A stretch of DNA of 64,000 nt from Saprospiraceae bacterium (lineage in GTDB: Bacteria > Bacteroidota > Bacteroidia > Chitinophagales > Saprospiraceae), in assembly GCA_020629035.1 (NCBI GenBank), contig JAHDEC010000015.1, positions 34,311 to 98,310 on the forward strand. Direction: 5' to 3'. The notes beneath the pieces were generated by a model. The model had not been told where the DNA came from, searched no databases, and saw nothing but the letters and a program-made list of their open reading frames with translations. Position 1 is the first letter of the stretch, and each line of letters begins with the position of its first letter. Of the stretch, positions 1-8,878 are shown piece after piece. The translations under genes were made by a program, and so were the position numbers.

Positions 1-1385
1 TAAAGCATTTTGAGCAGAAAATAAGCATTGAACATCTGCTAACTCAAAGTTCTGGTTTACTGGATTATAGATCTGTTGCTTTTCTTGATGGTTGGAAGCC
101 TAAAGATGAACTTAGCATGGAGGATGCCATGCGCATCATCAACCAGCAGGACGAATTAATGTTTACCCCAGGATCTATGATTGAGTTATCTGACAGTAAC
201 ATAAGTTTATTAGCTAAGATCATTGAATTTGTAACGAAAGGTAGCATTGATGATTTTGCCCAAAAGCATTTATTTAGACCATTAGGGATGAAACAATCCT
301 TGTTTTGTTCTACCCCAAATCAACTAATTGAAAATCTAGCAAAACCTTATGAGCTTAATGATGATAGCTATGCGCTTAATTTCCATAACCAAGCATTAAT
401 AGGCCCGATGGGTATGTATAGCACAGCTGCTGATATGGCCATATGGTATGCTCACTGTGATAAAGTAAAAGGTAAAGATGCTAAGATCATCAAACACCTA
501 AATAGCACATTCGAAATTTTAGGTGAACAAGCAGAAGTTCCAGGCTACGGAATGATGACCCGAGGGCAGCAGTTTGTACATGCCGAAAGAGGTCTTGACA
601 AGTTTTGGCAAGCAGGAAATACGGGAGCTTATGCTTCAGCGGTATTTAGATTTGAAGACCAGTTACTTACCTGTTTTGTAATGGGGAATGATGGTACAGG
701 CTACAATGGGTTTGTGGCTATGCAGATTGCCGAGTGGATATTAGAAGATGAATTTCCAGAAGCAAGACAAATAGATTTTAAGCATGCAAAATATGTAAAC
801 TTGGATAACAAAATCTTGTCAATGCATGAAGGTCACTACCTGAGTGATAATGGATTTTATAATAGAGAAATAAAATTAATAGATGACACTTTGAGATATA
901 TTCGTTCATCACAAAATCAATCTGCATTAATCCCATTAAGCAATCATAAATTCCAGATGAAAGTTAATGGATCTGATGTTTATTACGTTGATTTTACTCC
1001 AGGCGAAACAGGTAAGCAATTCACTTTTCAAGCTGGTAATGGGAAGAAATCAAAATACCATGCTTTTACACCTCAAGTGTTAGATCAGCAAGCTAAAGAT
1101 GCATTAACTGGTTTATATATAAATGTGGATTATAATATTGTTTTTAAGATTTCACTGGTGGATGATGCCCTACAAATTGCTCATAAAAAGGGCGAACAGT
1201 TTACTATGAATCCGGCTGATAAAGACCGATTTATCACATCATCTTTCTTCTTAAACTTATTAAGCTTTGAGCGAGATAAGCTTCAGGCAGTCAAAGGTTT
1301 TTCTGTTAAAGGAGCTGGAATCGACCGCCTCTTTTTCCATAAAATAACTCCTCAATCAATTGCTAAACCAACAAAAAACATATAA
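1..1385 (+). CDS. Class C beta-lactamase-family serine hydrolase, 5' end missing
   Basis: The reading frame is open from the left window edge, so the N-terminus and the SxxK motif lie outside. The first codons (frame 3) read SIEHLLTQSSGLLDY, the conserved block of beta-lactamase/penicillin-binding class C proteins, and further on SDSN stands where the family has Y-S/A-N. After the hydrolase part (to about position 760) there is a C-terminal extension of about 200 residues, as in many Bacteroidota esterase-like members. The stop codon overlaps the ATG of the next gene by one base, so the two are probably cotranscribed. The role is probably peptidase or esterase rather than antibiotic resistance; the substrate cannot be read from the sequence. 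Confidence 0.8.
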   Translation, partial: KHFEQKISIEHLLTQSSGLLDYRSVAFLDGWKPKDELSMEDAMRIINQQDELMFTPGSMIELSDSNISLLAKIIEFVTKGSIDDFAQKHLFRPLGMKQSLFCSTPNQLIENLAKPYELNDDSYALNFHNQALIGPMGMYSTAADMAIWYAHCDKVKGKDAKIIKHLNSTFEILGEQAEVPGYGMMTRGQQFVHAERGLDKFWQAGNTGAYASAVFRFEDQLLTCFVMGNDGTGYNGFVAMQIAEWILEDEFPEARQIDFKHAKYVNLDNKILSMHEGHYLSDNGFYNREIKLIDDTLRYIRSSQNQSALIPLSNHKFQMKVNGSDVYYVDFTPGETGKQFTFQAGNGKKSKYHAFTPQVLDQQAKDALTGLYINVDYNIVFKISLVDDALQIAHKKGEQFTMNPADKDRFITSSFFLNLLSFERDKLQAVKGFSVKGAGIDRLFFHKITPQSIAKPTKNI

Positions 1386-2524
1386 TGAAACGATCTATCA
1401 TATTAATCAGCATATTGTCTTTTTTTACTCAAAACATCATTGGACAAAACAATACATCGAAGCATGAAGAAACCCAAATCATAGCTACCTTAAACGATTA
1501 TATCATAGGTACCTCATACAGCCATTTAGATCAAATAAATAAAGCGTTCTATCCTGGAGCTGAGTTGTTTTTAGATGGTAAATACGGAGGAATTCGAGTA
1601 GTTCCAATCGAAGAATATGCAGGATGGTTTAAGGACAATGAAGCAGGGAAATTTACAGGAAGAGTTGGAAATATTATTTCATTGGACCGTTTTGGAAATA
1701 TAGCTACAGCAAAAGCGGAAATCTTAATTCCTAGTCGAAACGCTCGCTATGTGGACATGTTTATACTGAAGCAAAATGCGAAAGGAGCATGGAAAATCAT
1801 CAGTAAAACGGCTAATAGTGAACAAAGCCCTAAACAAGGAAAAAGGGTAGTGATGATTGTTTCCAATGCGCATTATTACGGTAATACGGACATTCCCACG
1901 GGTAATAGCTTTGCAGAAATTGTACAGGCATATGACGTTTTAGATGAGGCAGGTTACACCATAGATATGGTTAGCCCTAAAGGAGGTGCTGTACCTTTAG
2001 CTTATATAAACACAGCTGATAAATTAGAGAAGGCCTATGTCTATGATGCAGATTTTATGTACGCCTTAGAACATACCAAAAAGGCGGGCGAAGTGAATTC
2101 TGAAGACTATGAAGCCATCTATTATGTGGGCGGTGGAAGTGTAATGTTTGACACACCAGAAAGTGCCGAAGTGCAAAGTTTAGCTATGGATATTTATGAA
2201 AAAAATGGAGGCATCATTTCAGCTGTCTGTCACGGAACAGCGGGAATTGTGCATTTAAAAACATCAGATGGAAAATACTTGGTCGAAGGTAAAACGATAA
2301 GTGGTTATCCAGACTCCTTCGAGCGTCAGGATGCGGCTTATTTTAAGACCTTCCCATTCTTAATTCAGCAGACCATAGAATCACGTGGAGGTACTTTCGA
2401 GTTTACTGATGCTCAAGAATCATTTGTTCGAGTGGATGGTCGAATCATTACAGGACAAAATCATTTATCGGGTAGAGAAATAGCTCAGAAAATGGTAGAA
2501 CAACTAGCCAGTTTAGACGAGTAA
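1385..2524 (+). CDS. Exported DJ-1/PfpI-family protein with N-terminal NTF2-like (lumazine-binding-like) domain
   Basis: The 379-residue protein starts with a signal peptide (residues 1-20, ending IIGQ). Residues about 28-145 look like the SnoaL/NTF2-like 'putative lumazine-binding' domain found in many Bacteroidota proteins. Residues about 155-375 are a DJ-1/PfpI class I glutamine-amidotransferase-like domain: VVMIVSNAHYYG opens it, YYVGGGSVMFD precedes the nucleophile elbow, and AVCHGTAG contains the likely catalytic Cys. Family members are glyoxalases, chaperones or peptidases; the exact activity is unknown. The ATG overlaps the upstream stop (TAATG), which suggests translational coupling to the beta-lactamase-like gene. 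Confidence 0.75.
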   Translation: MKRSIILISILSFFTQNIIGQNNTSKHEETQIIATLNDYIIGTSYSHLDQINKAFYPGAELFLDGKYGGIRVVPIEEYAGWFKDNEAGKFTGRVGNIISLDRFGNIATAKAEILIPSRNARYVDMFILKQNAKGAWKIISKTANSEQSPKQGKRVVMIVSNAHYYGNTDIPTGNSFAEIVQAYDVLDEAGYTIDMVSPKGGAVPLAYINTADKLEKAYVYDADFMYALEHTKKAGEVNSEDYEAIYYVGGGSVMFDTPESAEVQSLAMDIYEKNGGIISAVCHGTAGIVHLKTSDGKYLVEGKTISGYPDSFERQDAAYFKTFPFLIQQTIESRGGTFEFTDAQESFVRVDGRIITGQNHLSGREIAQKMVEQLASLDE

Positions 2525-2541
2525 TTACATTTATTCGATTC

Positions 2542-2604
2542 AGCTCACACGATCTTGCGCCCGTGGAATAAATGGGTATTTAGGAGATTTGTGTGAGCTT
2601 TTAA
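2542..2604 (+). terminator. Possible terminator of the DJ-1 gene, lying inside the 3' end of cutC
   Basis: AGCTCACAC (2542-2550) is repeated inverted as GTGTGAGCT (2591-2599) and followed on the plus strand by TTTTAAATTC. The 9-bp stem has a long 40-base loop and the 3' arm lies in the coding end of convergent cutC, so it is weaker than the other terminators of the window. Confidence 0.35.
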
Positions 2605-3177
2605 ATTCTTAGCTGTAATTTTTCCTGCAGCCATTATTTGGATCTTATCTTTCGACAAAGCAATCATTTTGTTTATGGTTTCACATCCTTCAAGGGCTGT
2701 TTTTTGTCCACCACTGGTTAAGATATGCAGTGGATGATTAAGTGCATTTAACTGGTGGATTGAATCAATGATATCCTTTGTCTCATCGATAGCTTTATGT
2801 ATAGTTATTTCTAAATGTCCAGCAGAATCAATCAGCTTTTTCGTTTGTTCAATAGCGAGTTGCTGATGTTCGTTTAGCAAGCCAAAGACAACTCCATGTA
2901 CTCCTAATTGGTTGGCTTGCTGGATTTCTTTTAGCATAATATCCATCGTATTTTCAGTGGCAATGAATGGACCAGGATTAGGTCTGACCATTATTTTAAT
3001 CGGTATACTTAGATGATGGAGGCATTCTTTGATGAGTGCAGTTGATGGGCTTAATCCGTCTTGTTCTAGGTTTGCGCAAAGTTCTATCTGATTTGCTCCA
3101 TTGGCTTGAGCTTGTTTAGCTTGTTGTAGAGTTTCTACGCATGCTTCTAGGATTATGTGCTTCGATTTTGAAGGCAT
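2545..3177 (-). CDS. cutC: CutC-family copper homeostasis protein
   Basis: The 210-residue protein is a TIM-barrel of the CutC family. Diagnostic blocks are ILEACVETL at the N-terminus, GANQIELCANLEQDGLSPS, IKIMVRPNPGPF, GVVFGLLN and HILTSGGQ. Its length is slightly below the usual 240 residues, mainly because the C-terminal helix is short. CutC was linked genetically to copper tolerance in E. coli, but its biochemical role is unsettled. It ends head-to-head with the DJ-1 gene and follows a lipoprotein gene by 12 bases, so it may be the last gene of a minus-strand transcript. Confidence 0.85.
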   Translation of the reverse strand: MPSKSKHIILEACVETLQQAKQAQANGANQIELCANLEQDGLSPSTALIKECLHHLSIPIKIMVRPNPGPFIATENTMDIMLKEIQQANQLGVHGVVFGLLNEHQQLAIEQTKKLIDSAGHLEITIHKAIDETKDIIDSIHQLNALNHPLHILTSGGQKTALEGCETINKMIALSKDKIQIMAAGKITAKNLKAHTNLLNTHLFHGRKIV

Positions 3178-3189
3178 ACAATTAGCAGT

Positions 3190-3891
3190 TTAACCGACGT
3201 GTTTATCGAATGTTTGGCTTTTCCAATTGTATTTTTCTCTTCGTTTGTTTTCATCATTTAAAGTAAGATAATGAATGGCATAGAGCAGACGAATCCTGAT
3301 ATCTCTTAAATCAAATTGTTCTTTATTAATGATTAAGTCCGCTTTCATAGTGGGACTAATATGCCCTATGGTCTGAAATCTATCATAGTATTTTTCTTTT
3401 ACAATCGGGATGCTATCGGCTACTAGCTTTAGGAATGACTTATACTTCCCTTCATAATTTAGGTGAATTACCCGCAGGGTGTCACCTTTCCATTTTTTCT
3501 TATATCCTGCACCTAGAGTCCAGATTTGATTAAATGTTTGCGTGTCTATTTGCTGATACATGGCTAGCTGCTCTTCGATAGATATCAGCTTCTCTGCTTT
3601 ACCTTTTCTCATAGCCGCATAGAGCTTGTCAATGTATTGGTAATATTTCTGGGTGCTTTGTTCGTCCGAATCTTCAGGATTGATCCCTATTTGATTTTCG
3701 AAAAATTGTAGGATAGTGTTTAGATCATTGATTTGCTGCTCGGTAAACACTTCTTTGAGTTGTGCTTCGTTTAGAAGTTTGTTCTTTGGAGTTGTGGAAC
3801 AACTAATAATACTCACTGCTATAATAAGCGTAAGCAATACATGTAAATGTTTCTTAAGTAGGTGATTTGCACAATACAACAACTTTTCCAT
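3190..3891 (-). CDS. Unknown lipoprotein
   Basis: The 233-residue protein has a lipoprotein signal with a hydrophobic stretch at residues 17-30 ending in a lipobox-like SIISC, so Cys31 should be lipidated. The N-terminal part before the hydrophobic stretch is unusually long and basic (KKHLH). The mature part is helical, charged and rich in Lys/Gln/Tyr, with no motif I recognise. It lies 12 bases upstream of cutC and about 97 bases downstream of the barrel gene on the same strand. Function unknown. Confidence 0.6.
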   Translation of the reverse strand: MEKLLYCANHLLKKHLHVLLTLIIAVSIISCSTTPKNKLLNEAQLKEVFTEQQINDLNTILQFFENQIGINPEDSDEQSTQKYYQYIDKLYAAMRKGKAEKLISIEEQLAMYQQIDTQTFNQIWTLGAGYKKKWKGDTLRVIHLNYEGKYKSFLKLVADSIPIVKEKYYDRFQTIGHISPTMKADLIINKEQFDLRDIRIRLLYAIHYLTLNDENKRREKYNWKSQTFDKHVG

Positions 3892-3988
3892 TGCTACAAA
3901 AGTAAGCTTTCGAGAGTATATTATGTTTCCAAATCGCTAGACCTTTCTAACTTTTAAATCTTAGAGATCTGCAAACAAAAGGTTCAAA

Positions 3989-5458
3989 TCACTTGGCTGA
4001 CAGGTAATAAGTTATCCCTATTTGGCTACCCCAGAAGTGATGTTTATTGGCTACTTCGTAATCAGATATAAATAGATTTTGCGGATTATGTCTATAGCTT
4101 GGAGACAAGTGTAGGATAGTTTTTTTGTTCAATGCTATTTCACATTCAATTCCTGCGATAAATTGGCCACCTATGTTTGTGTTTACAACAGCAGCTGGAT
4201 TTCCGCTTGTGGCTATCATTAAACGTTCATCGGAAGCCAAATACCTCCCTTGGTAATTTCGACTAAGATTCAATGCTGCTCCAAAAGTTGGCCCTAAGGA
4301 AACCTTTGAATCTATGTTAAATAGATAAGCTATCGAAACAGGTATATGTAGACTTTGAATGCTGATGCGACTAAGTTCGTGAGTTTCCACCATTTTAGAT
4401 CCATAGCTATCAGCTGTAAAGTAGAGTGGAGGATTGTTATCTTCTAGCAATACGAATGCTTCAGGATTAGTAGCTAGCGATCGTTTGGTTGCGGTATAGC
4501 GATACTCATATTGTAATTCGGTGTGGCGCCACTCAAGTCCTGCTTTACATTTGAATCGTTCTCTTTTTAAGACATAGTCTAGTCCCCATGCAAAACTACT
4601 TAACGGATTTACTAGCTCATCATAAGATTGGAATAGAGCAGCTGCATCGTGATCGATGGCTAGTTGGCTGTAAACTCCATAGACACCTCCATGGATGGCT
4701 ATTCCGTGAAGCATCCTGTTTGTCTTATGTTTTGATATTTTTTCTGGAGAAATAGAGTACTCGCTTGGTTTATATATGATCGCTAAATGCTTTCTGCTTA
4801 GTGGCTGTAATAGCTCGATAGAGGCTGGTTTTGCAGTACTTTTTTCCACAGAGATAGCCCTTGCATTGTTGCTAGTGGAATTAGTTTCCTTGCTGGTCCT
4901 AACTAGGGTTTGAGGCTTAGGATTTTGTTGCTTGTTAAAACTTTTCGTTTGATTAGTTAGTTCAATGTTCTTACTTGTTTTATTGGAGTTTTTAGTCGTT
5001 AAAAGGTCTTTTTGTTTTTGAGCACTTGATGCCTGCTTGTTGTTTGATGAAGGTGATGTTTTTTGCTTATTCGAAGTTTTGAATTTGGTGTTTTTTGAGG
5101 ATTTTGATGATTGGCTAGTTTTTGTGGCTAGTTTTTTTGTGCTTAGTTGGTCTTTCGGGCTGTTTATATGTTGAGCTTGTTCCTTGCTCCTTGCTAATTC
5201 GGTATTTGTTGCTGCTTGTATAGATGTATTCGCTATTTGAGGAGTTGCTTCTTTAGCGTAGTTGGAGTGGCCTAAGATGGCGCCAAGTAGTAATATAGCA
5301 AAACCTAAAAACCACCAGATAAGAGGTTTCTTGCGATCAGATTTTTCTTCCGCTTGCATGTTGTCCCAGAATTCATCGCTGTCTTCCATTTCGAGCGGAA
5401 GATGTTTGAATGATTTCTTAAAAAGATCATCTATGTTATGTTCGTTAAATGGCGACAT
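3989..5458 (-). CDS. Inner-membrane anti-sigma-like domain joined by a long linker to a PorT-like outer-membrane barrel
   Basis: The 489-residue protein has four parts. Residues 1-43 are acidic and soluble (IDDLFKKSF, DEFWDNM), like the cytosolic end of Bacteroidota anti-sigma factors. Residues 45-63 form one membrane helix (PLIWWFLGFAILLLG). Residues 66-248 are low-complexity and rich in Ser, Thr, Lys, Asn and Gln, presumably disordered. Residues 250-489 alternate hydrophobic residues and end in QIGITYYLSAK, as in PorT-like beta-barrels. The start codon lies within the 3' end of the ECF sigma gene (14-base overlap), which supports a partner relation. There is no cleavable signal peptide. I infer a protein that touches cytosol and outer membrane; family knowledge supports each part but not the mechanism. 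Confidence 0.65.
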   Translation of the reverse strand: MSPFNEHNIDDLFKKSFKHLPLEMEDSDEFWDNMQAEEKSDRKKPLIWWFLGFAILLLGAILGHSNYAKEATPQIANTSIQAATNTELARSKEQAQHINSPKDQLSTKKLATKTSQSSKSSKNTKFKTSNKQKTSPSSNNKQASSAQKQKDLLTTKNSNKTSKNIELTNQTKSFNKQQNPKPQTLVRTSKETNSTSNNARAISVEKSTAKPASIELLQPLSRKHLAIIYKPSEYSISPEKISKHKTNRMLHGIAIHGGVYGVYSQLAIDHDAAALFQSYDELVNPLSSFAWGLDYVLKRERFKCKAGLEWRHTELQYEYRYTATKRSLATNPEAFVLLEDNNPPLYFTADSYGSKMVETHELSRISIQSLHIPVSIAYLFNIDSKVSLGPTFGAALNLSRNYQGRYLASDERLMIATSGNPAAVVNTNIGGQFIAGIECEIALNKKTILHLSPSYRHNPQNLFISDYEVANKHHFWGSQIGITYYLSAK

Positions 5459-5978
5459 AATTTGTTTTTGATATATTTTGATTCAAGAATTTTCTGGCTC
5501 GAGCTAAGAGCGTTCTAGAGTATTCTTCTTTGATTTCTAGCAGCTTTGCAATTTCATTATGTTTATATCCTTCTACGGCGTAGAGATTAAAGACAATACG
5601 TTGTTTCTCTGGTAGTTTAGTGAGCGCTTTGTATAGATCTTGGATATGTAGCTCATGTTGGTTAAATGCAGTGTTTGTTCTTTTATATGCTCCTTCAATT
5701 TCTAGTTTGCGTTTGTTTTTCTTTAGCATTTTAAGAGACTCGTTTATGGAAATTTGTTTCATCCAGGAGAAGGTAGTTGCTTCATTTTTATATTCGAAAT
5801 GCTGCAGTGCTTTAAAGATTTTTATGTAAGTTTCTTGTAATATGTCTTTAGCTAGATTTTCGTCCATCACATATCTTACGATGATGGAGAAAAGATAGGG
5901 ATAGGAAAGATGGTAGATGCTTTTATCAGCACCTACCATCTTGTTTTTATAATTCGCTATTTCTTTTCCTAGGGACAA
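5445..5978 (-). CDS. ECF-type RNA polymerase sigma factor
   Basis: The protein of up to 177 residues is a sigma-70 ECF factor. Region 2 is seen in YLFSIIVRYVMDENLAKDILQETYIKIF with the DxxQETF-like core, followed by FSWMKQISINESL. Region 4 reads LPEKQRIVFNLYAVEGYKHNEIAKLLEI followed by SRTLLARARKFL. The longest frame begins at a TTG only 3 bases after the upstream lipoprotein stop; an ATG 13 codons later (5939) is the alternative start. The gene overlaps the downstream membrane-barrel gene by 14 bases, the usual arrangement of an ECF factor with its anti-sigma factor. Confidence 0.88.
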   Translation of the reverse strand: MSLGKEIANYKNKMVGADKSIYHLSYPYLFSIIVRYVMDENLAKDILQETYIKIFKALQHFEYKNEATTFSWMKQISINESLKMLKKNKRKLEIEGAYKRTNTAFNQHELHIQDLYKALTKLPEKQRIVFNLYAVEGYKHNEIAKLLEIKEEYSRTLLARARKFLNQNISKTNYVAI

Positions 5979-5981
5979 AAC

Positions 5982-7784
5982 TTAGTTGTTGACATTAAAA
6001 GATCCATAAATCGGAACGTCTATTCCTTGTATGTTTATGACGCCATTGAAACTTCCTTTTGCTTTATTTTCATCAAAACTTTCAAATGCAATTTCAAGAA
6101 GTGTTTCTACATTTTCGGCTGGTGCTGATAGAGCAAAATTTGAATTATTTATTATGAATGCAGTATTCGAAGCATCTACAGTTATTCCAGGAGTAGGTGA
6201 ACCTACTAATGCTGATTTATCCCAGGTAATCCTCAACAATTCAAATGATGGTACTTCCATGAAATGAGATAAAACCACCGCTGTATCAGTTTCATTCCAA
6301 AACTCTTGAAAAGCTAAATTTTCTGTCTTTAATAGATTTACATGGCCTTCGATTACAAAGTGAATGTAATTTTCTAATTCAGTACAAACTATGACATCAT
6401 TAAAATCATATACACCATCAATGTTACTTACCGATACCCAATCAGAGCCGTAAATAGTTGCATTGTCAATGACTTGAAAAAGTACTTCAAAATCCTCACA
6501 GGTAGTTACCAGGAAATCAAAAGATCCGTCATCATTAAGTGGATGTATTTGAAACAAATCTTGATATTGGACCTGAACAAAGCCATCAGTTACTTCTGCA
6601 AGATCACAATTAATTGCATTACCTGAAATTGCTTGAACGCTGAGAACAGTAGAGCTCATTACTTCTATTACTCCTAAATCAAAAGTTTCTTCGTTAAATG
6701 GCCCTATTACTTCTGAGTAAACGGTCTCACCACAATAGTCTATCAGTTTCAGTGTAAAAGTCTCTCCTTGAGGCGTGTTTAAAAAAGTAAATGAACCGTC
6801 ATCACACAACCAGCCTCCTACACTTGTGCCATTTGGCAAACAAAGGGCTACTTCGAAATAAGATGGAGGGAGTGGTCGACCATAATTATCGATTACAAAC
6901 TGTCCCGAAATGTCTACAGGATCATCTTTGGTGTCTACATTCCAAGTACTAAAGTGACCCACTTCTCCTATGTAATAATTATCTACAAGATTAGCTTGTC
7001 CTTCTTCGACCCAGTATCCATTTTCTTCATCAAAAGACCATAGTGGGATAGTAGCAGGTGCATTGTTTACCATGGACGCAGGAACAGGAAATTCTAAATT
7101 TGCAAAGCTCCCTTCTTTAAGATTTAATGCTTGACCATTATCAGCATTCAGTTCTACTTGGAGCATTCCAAATGAGCCTAGCGCTTGTAGATTTCCTTCG
7201 GTATCGATTCCACTTAAATCTCCAACCATTCGTTGTGCTAAATCTTCACCTGAAGGATCAATCCAAGTCATGGCTATTTTGTAATTACCCGAAATGAGTT
7301 GTCCATTCTCATCAACGACACCATTAGCGGGTAGGCTTATTTTTGCTCCACTGGCATGATTCAGTGTTGCACCTTCTGAATTATTTACTTCAGACAGCGT
7401 TGTCTTCTCTACCATCTTAATTTGGGTATAGCTGTAGCGATCTTTAAATACGGCTAGCCTACGAAAGGCATCGAATTTACCATCTTTAACAACCCTTAGG
7501 TAAGCAGAATTACCCAAATTACTAACGTCTTTGAAAAGGAAATTGCCATATTCATCAGTTAATGAGCTAACTAAAAGAGCCCCGCTTTCTAGTCGCACTT
7601 CTGCATTTTGCACAGGACCATCATCATCTAGGATGACTCCTTGAACTGTAGTTGTGATAACTTCACCAGCAGGTGGAAATTGAGTTTCTGTTTCTGTTGT
7701 GGTGATTACTTCTTTTGCACATGAGCTAATAAGGAAGGCAAGTAAAAGGACTAATGAAAGATAAATGAGGTTTTGTTTCTTCAT
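5982..7784 (-). CDS. Large lipoprotein with carboxypeptidase-regulatory-like domain
   Basis: The 600-residue protein starts with a lipoprotein signal (LLLAFLISSC, Cys22). Residues about 45-125 form a carboxypeptidase-regulatory-like beta-sandwich (TVQGVILDDDGPVQNAEVRL, then LTDEYGNFLFKDV). Residues about 140-290 match a domain common in Bacteroidota surface lipoproteins, with SGAKISLPANGVVDENG, a repeated mention of acidic loops, and a tail VGHFSTWNVD. The rest is further beta-sandwich sequence. It ends 3 bases before the sigma factor gene, so the three genes 7784-3989 look like one transcript. It may be a cell-surface sensor or effector of the sigma module; that is inference. Confidence 0.7.
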   Translation of the reverse strand: MKKQNLIYLSLVLLLAFLISSCAKEVITTTETETQFPPAGEVITTTVQGVILDDDGPVQNAEVRLESGALLVSSLTDEYGNFLFKDVSNLGNSAYLRVVKDGKFDAFRRLAVFKDRYSYTQIKMVEKTTLSEVNNSEGATLNHASGAKISLPANGVVDENGQLISGNYKIAMTWIDPSGEDLAQRMVGDLSGIDTEGNLQALGSFGMLQVELNADNGQALNLKEGSFANLEFPVPASMVNNAPATIPLWSFDEENGYWVEEGQANLVDNYYIGEVGHFSTWNVDTKDDPVDISGQFVIDNYGRPLPPSYFEVALCLPNGTSVGGWLCDDGSFTFLNTPQGETFTLKLIDYCGETVYSEVIGPFNEETFDLGVIEVMSSTVLSVQAISGNAINCDLAEVTDGFVQVQYQDLFQIHPLNDDGSFDFLVTTCEDFEVLFQVIDNATIYGSDWVSVSNIDGVYDFNDVIVCTELENYIHFVIEGHVNLLKTENLAFQEFWNETDTAVVLSHFMEVPSFELLRITWDKSALVGSPTPGITVDASNTAFIINNSNFALSAPAENVETLLEIAFESFDENKAKGSFNGVINIQGIDVPIYGSFNVNN

Positions 7785-8159
7785 GATTTGTTAATTTTCT
7801 AATTAAAGTTTAACCCTTAAATAGCTTTCGATACCGAAACGCGACAAGGGATAAGCTTTAATTTAAAAATAATTAGATTTTAAAAGGTTTTGTGCTGTCT
7901 TAGGCCTCAATAAATATGAAGTGTACATCTAATAAAAATTGGGAAACCAACGAAAATTATCGAATTATTAAAAAGTTGACTCACTTACAAGTGTAGTGTT
8001 TAGGTTTGAAAACAGCAGCACGAAAAGGTAGATTTTAAAAATACCAATTACTGTTACTGTTTTGACAACAGCAATGCTAAACCCACTGGTCAAAGCTTTT
8101 TAAAGATTAAGATTTAGGCTTTAGCTTGTAGGAATGAATGCAAGTGTTAATCGTTAAAT
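7785..8159. other. Intergenic region, no gene seen
   Basis: This 375-base AT-rich gap separates two minus-strand genes. I found no open frame with coding character, no tRNA and no clear hairpin with a T run. It presumably holds the promoter of the lipoprotein-sigma-barrel operon, but no TTG / TAnnTTTG pair stands out. Confidence 0.5.
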
Positions 8160-8804
8160 TTAGTTATCTGAAAAAGAAGGTTCCTCCTTTTTCATTAAAT
8201 CCGCCATAATACCTTTTAAATGAGAACTGGACATTTCCATTGTTTGCGCCATTTCTTTAATCATAGCTATTTCAGAATCGTCAATGTGTCCATCTGCACC
8301 GGCTACAGCAAGACCACACTTGATAATGACTTCTTTTCCGTGTTCGTTTAAGGATGGCGTTACTTTTTTCAGATAAGTTCCTATTGGTTCTGGATTACTC
8401 TGGACCTTACTGACATAGGCTTGCAGTTGATCCATAGTCATATCATTATGGCCAAATTTGTTTATAATTTGAAGAACTACATCCAGTTCATTATCATCTA
8501 TTTCACCATCTGCAAGCATCATTAGGACCATACTATGTCTCATAGCTTGTTCGTAAACTGATTGAAATTCATTAGCTCCTAATTCGGGCTTATATTCTAG
8601 TACTCTTGGAACAAAAGTACCTTTACAAGCTTGGCATTCCACAAATTCACCTGCCTTTCCTAAAGGGATTAGTGGAATAAAGTATAGGGTGAAGAAGTTA
8701 GTTACTTTTTTGTGCTTGTAGGCTTGGTTATTTGCGCATTGTGGACAAGTAAAATCTCCTTGATCCATGGTAGTTTTTACTCCACGCGTTCCAAATATGA
8801 TCAT
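8160..8804 (-). CDS. Zinc-ribbon plus TerB-like domain protein
   Basis: The 214-residue cytosolic protein begins with a zinc ribbon: CPQC near residue 20 and CQAC near residue 57, separated by a hydrophobic stretch (FFTLYFIPLIPLG). From about residue 88 to 205 it resembles a TerB/DjlA-like acidic helical domain, with MVLMMLADGEIDDNELDVVLQ and a second half-repeat AVAGADGHIDDSEIAMIKEM. TerB domains bind metal ions and appear in stress and envelope systems. There is no signal peptide. It stands alone between intergenic regions; its specific role is unknown. Confidence 0.7.
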   Translation of the reverse strand: MIIFGTRGVKTTMDQGDFTCPQCANNQAYKHKKVTNFFTLYFIPLIPLGKAGEFVECQACKGTFVPRVLEYKPELGANEFQSVYEQAMRHSMVLMMLADGEIDDNELDVVLQIINKFGHNDMTMDQLQAYVSKVQSNPEPIGTYLKKVTPSLNEHGKEVIIKCGLAVAGADGHIDDSEIAMIKEMAQTMEMSSSHLKGIMADLMKKEEPSFSDN

Positions 8805-8878
8805 AAAGTTGTTTTTTAATGATTAATAGGCATAAAATATGGCTAATATTTGAAAATGCGCAATATTCTAGCCGTTAT

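Noticed and set aside
1..1385. Antibiotic-resistance beta-lactamase
   Set aside because: The class C-like fold is shared by esterases and peptidases; the SxxK motif is outside the window and the neighbours suggest housekeeping.
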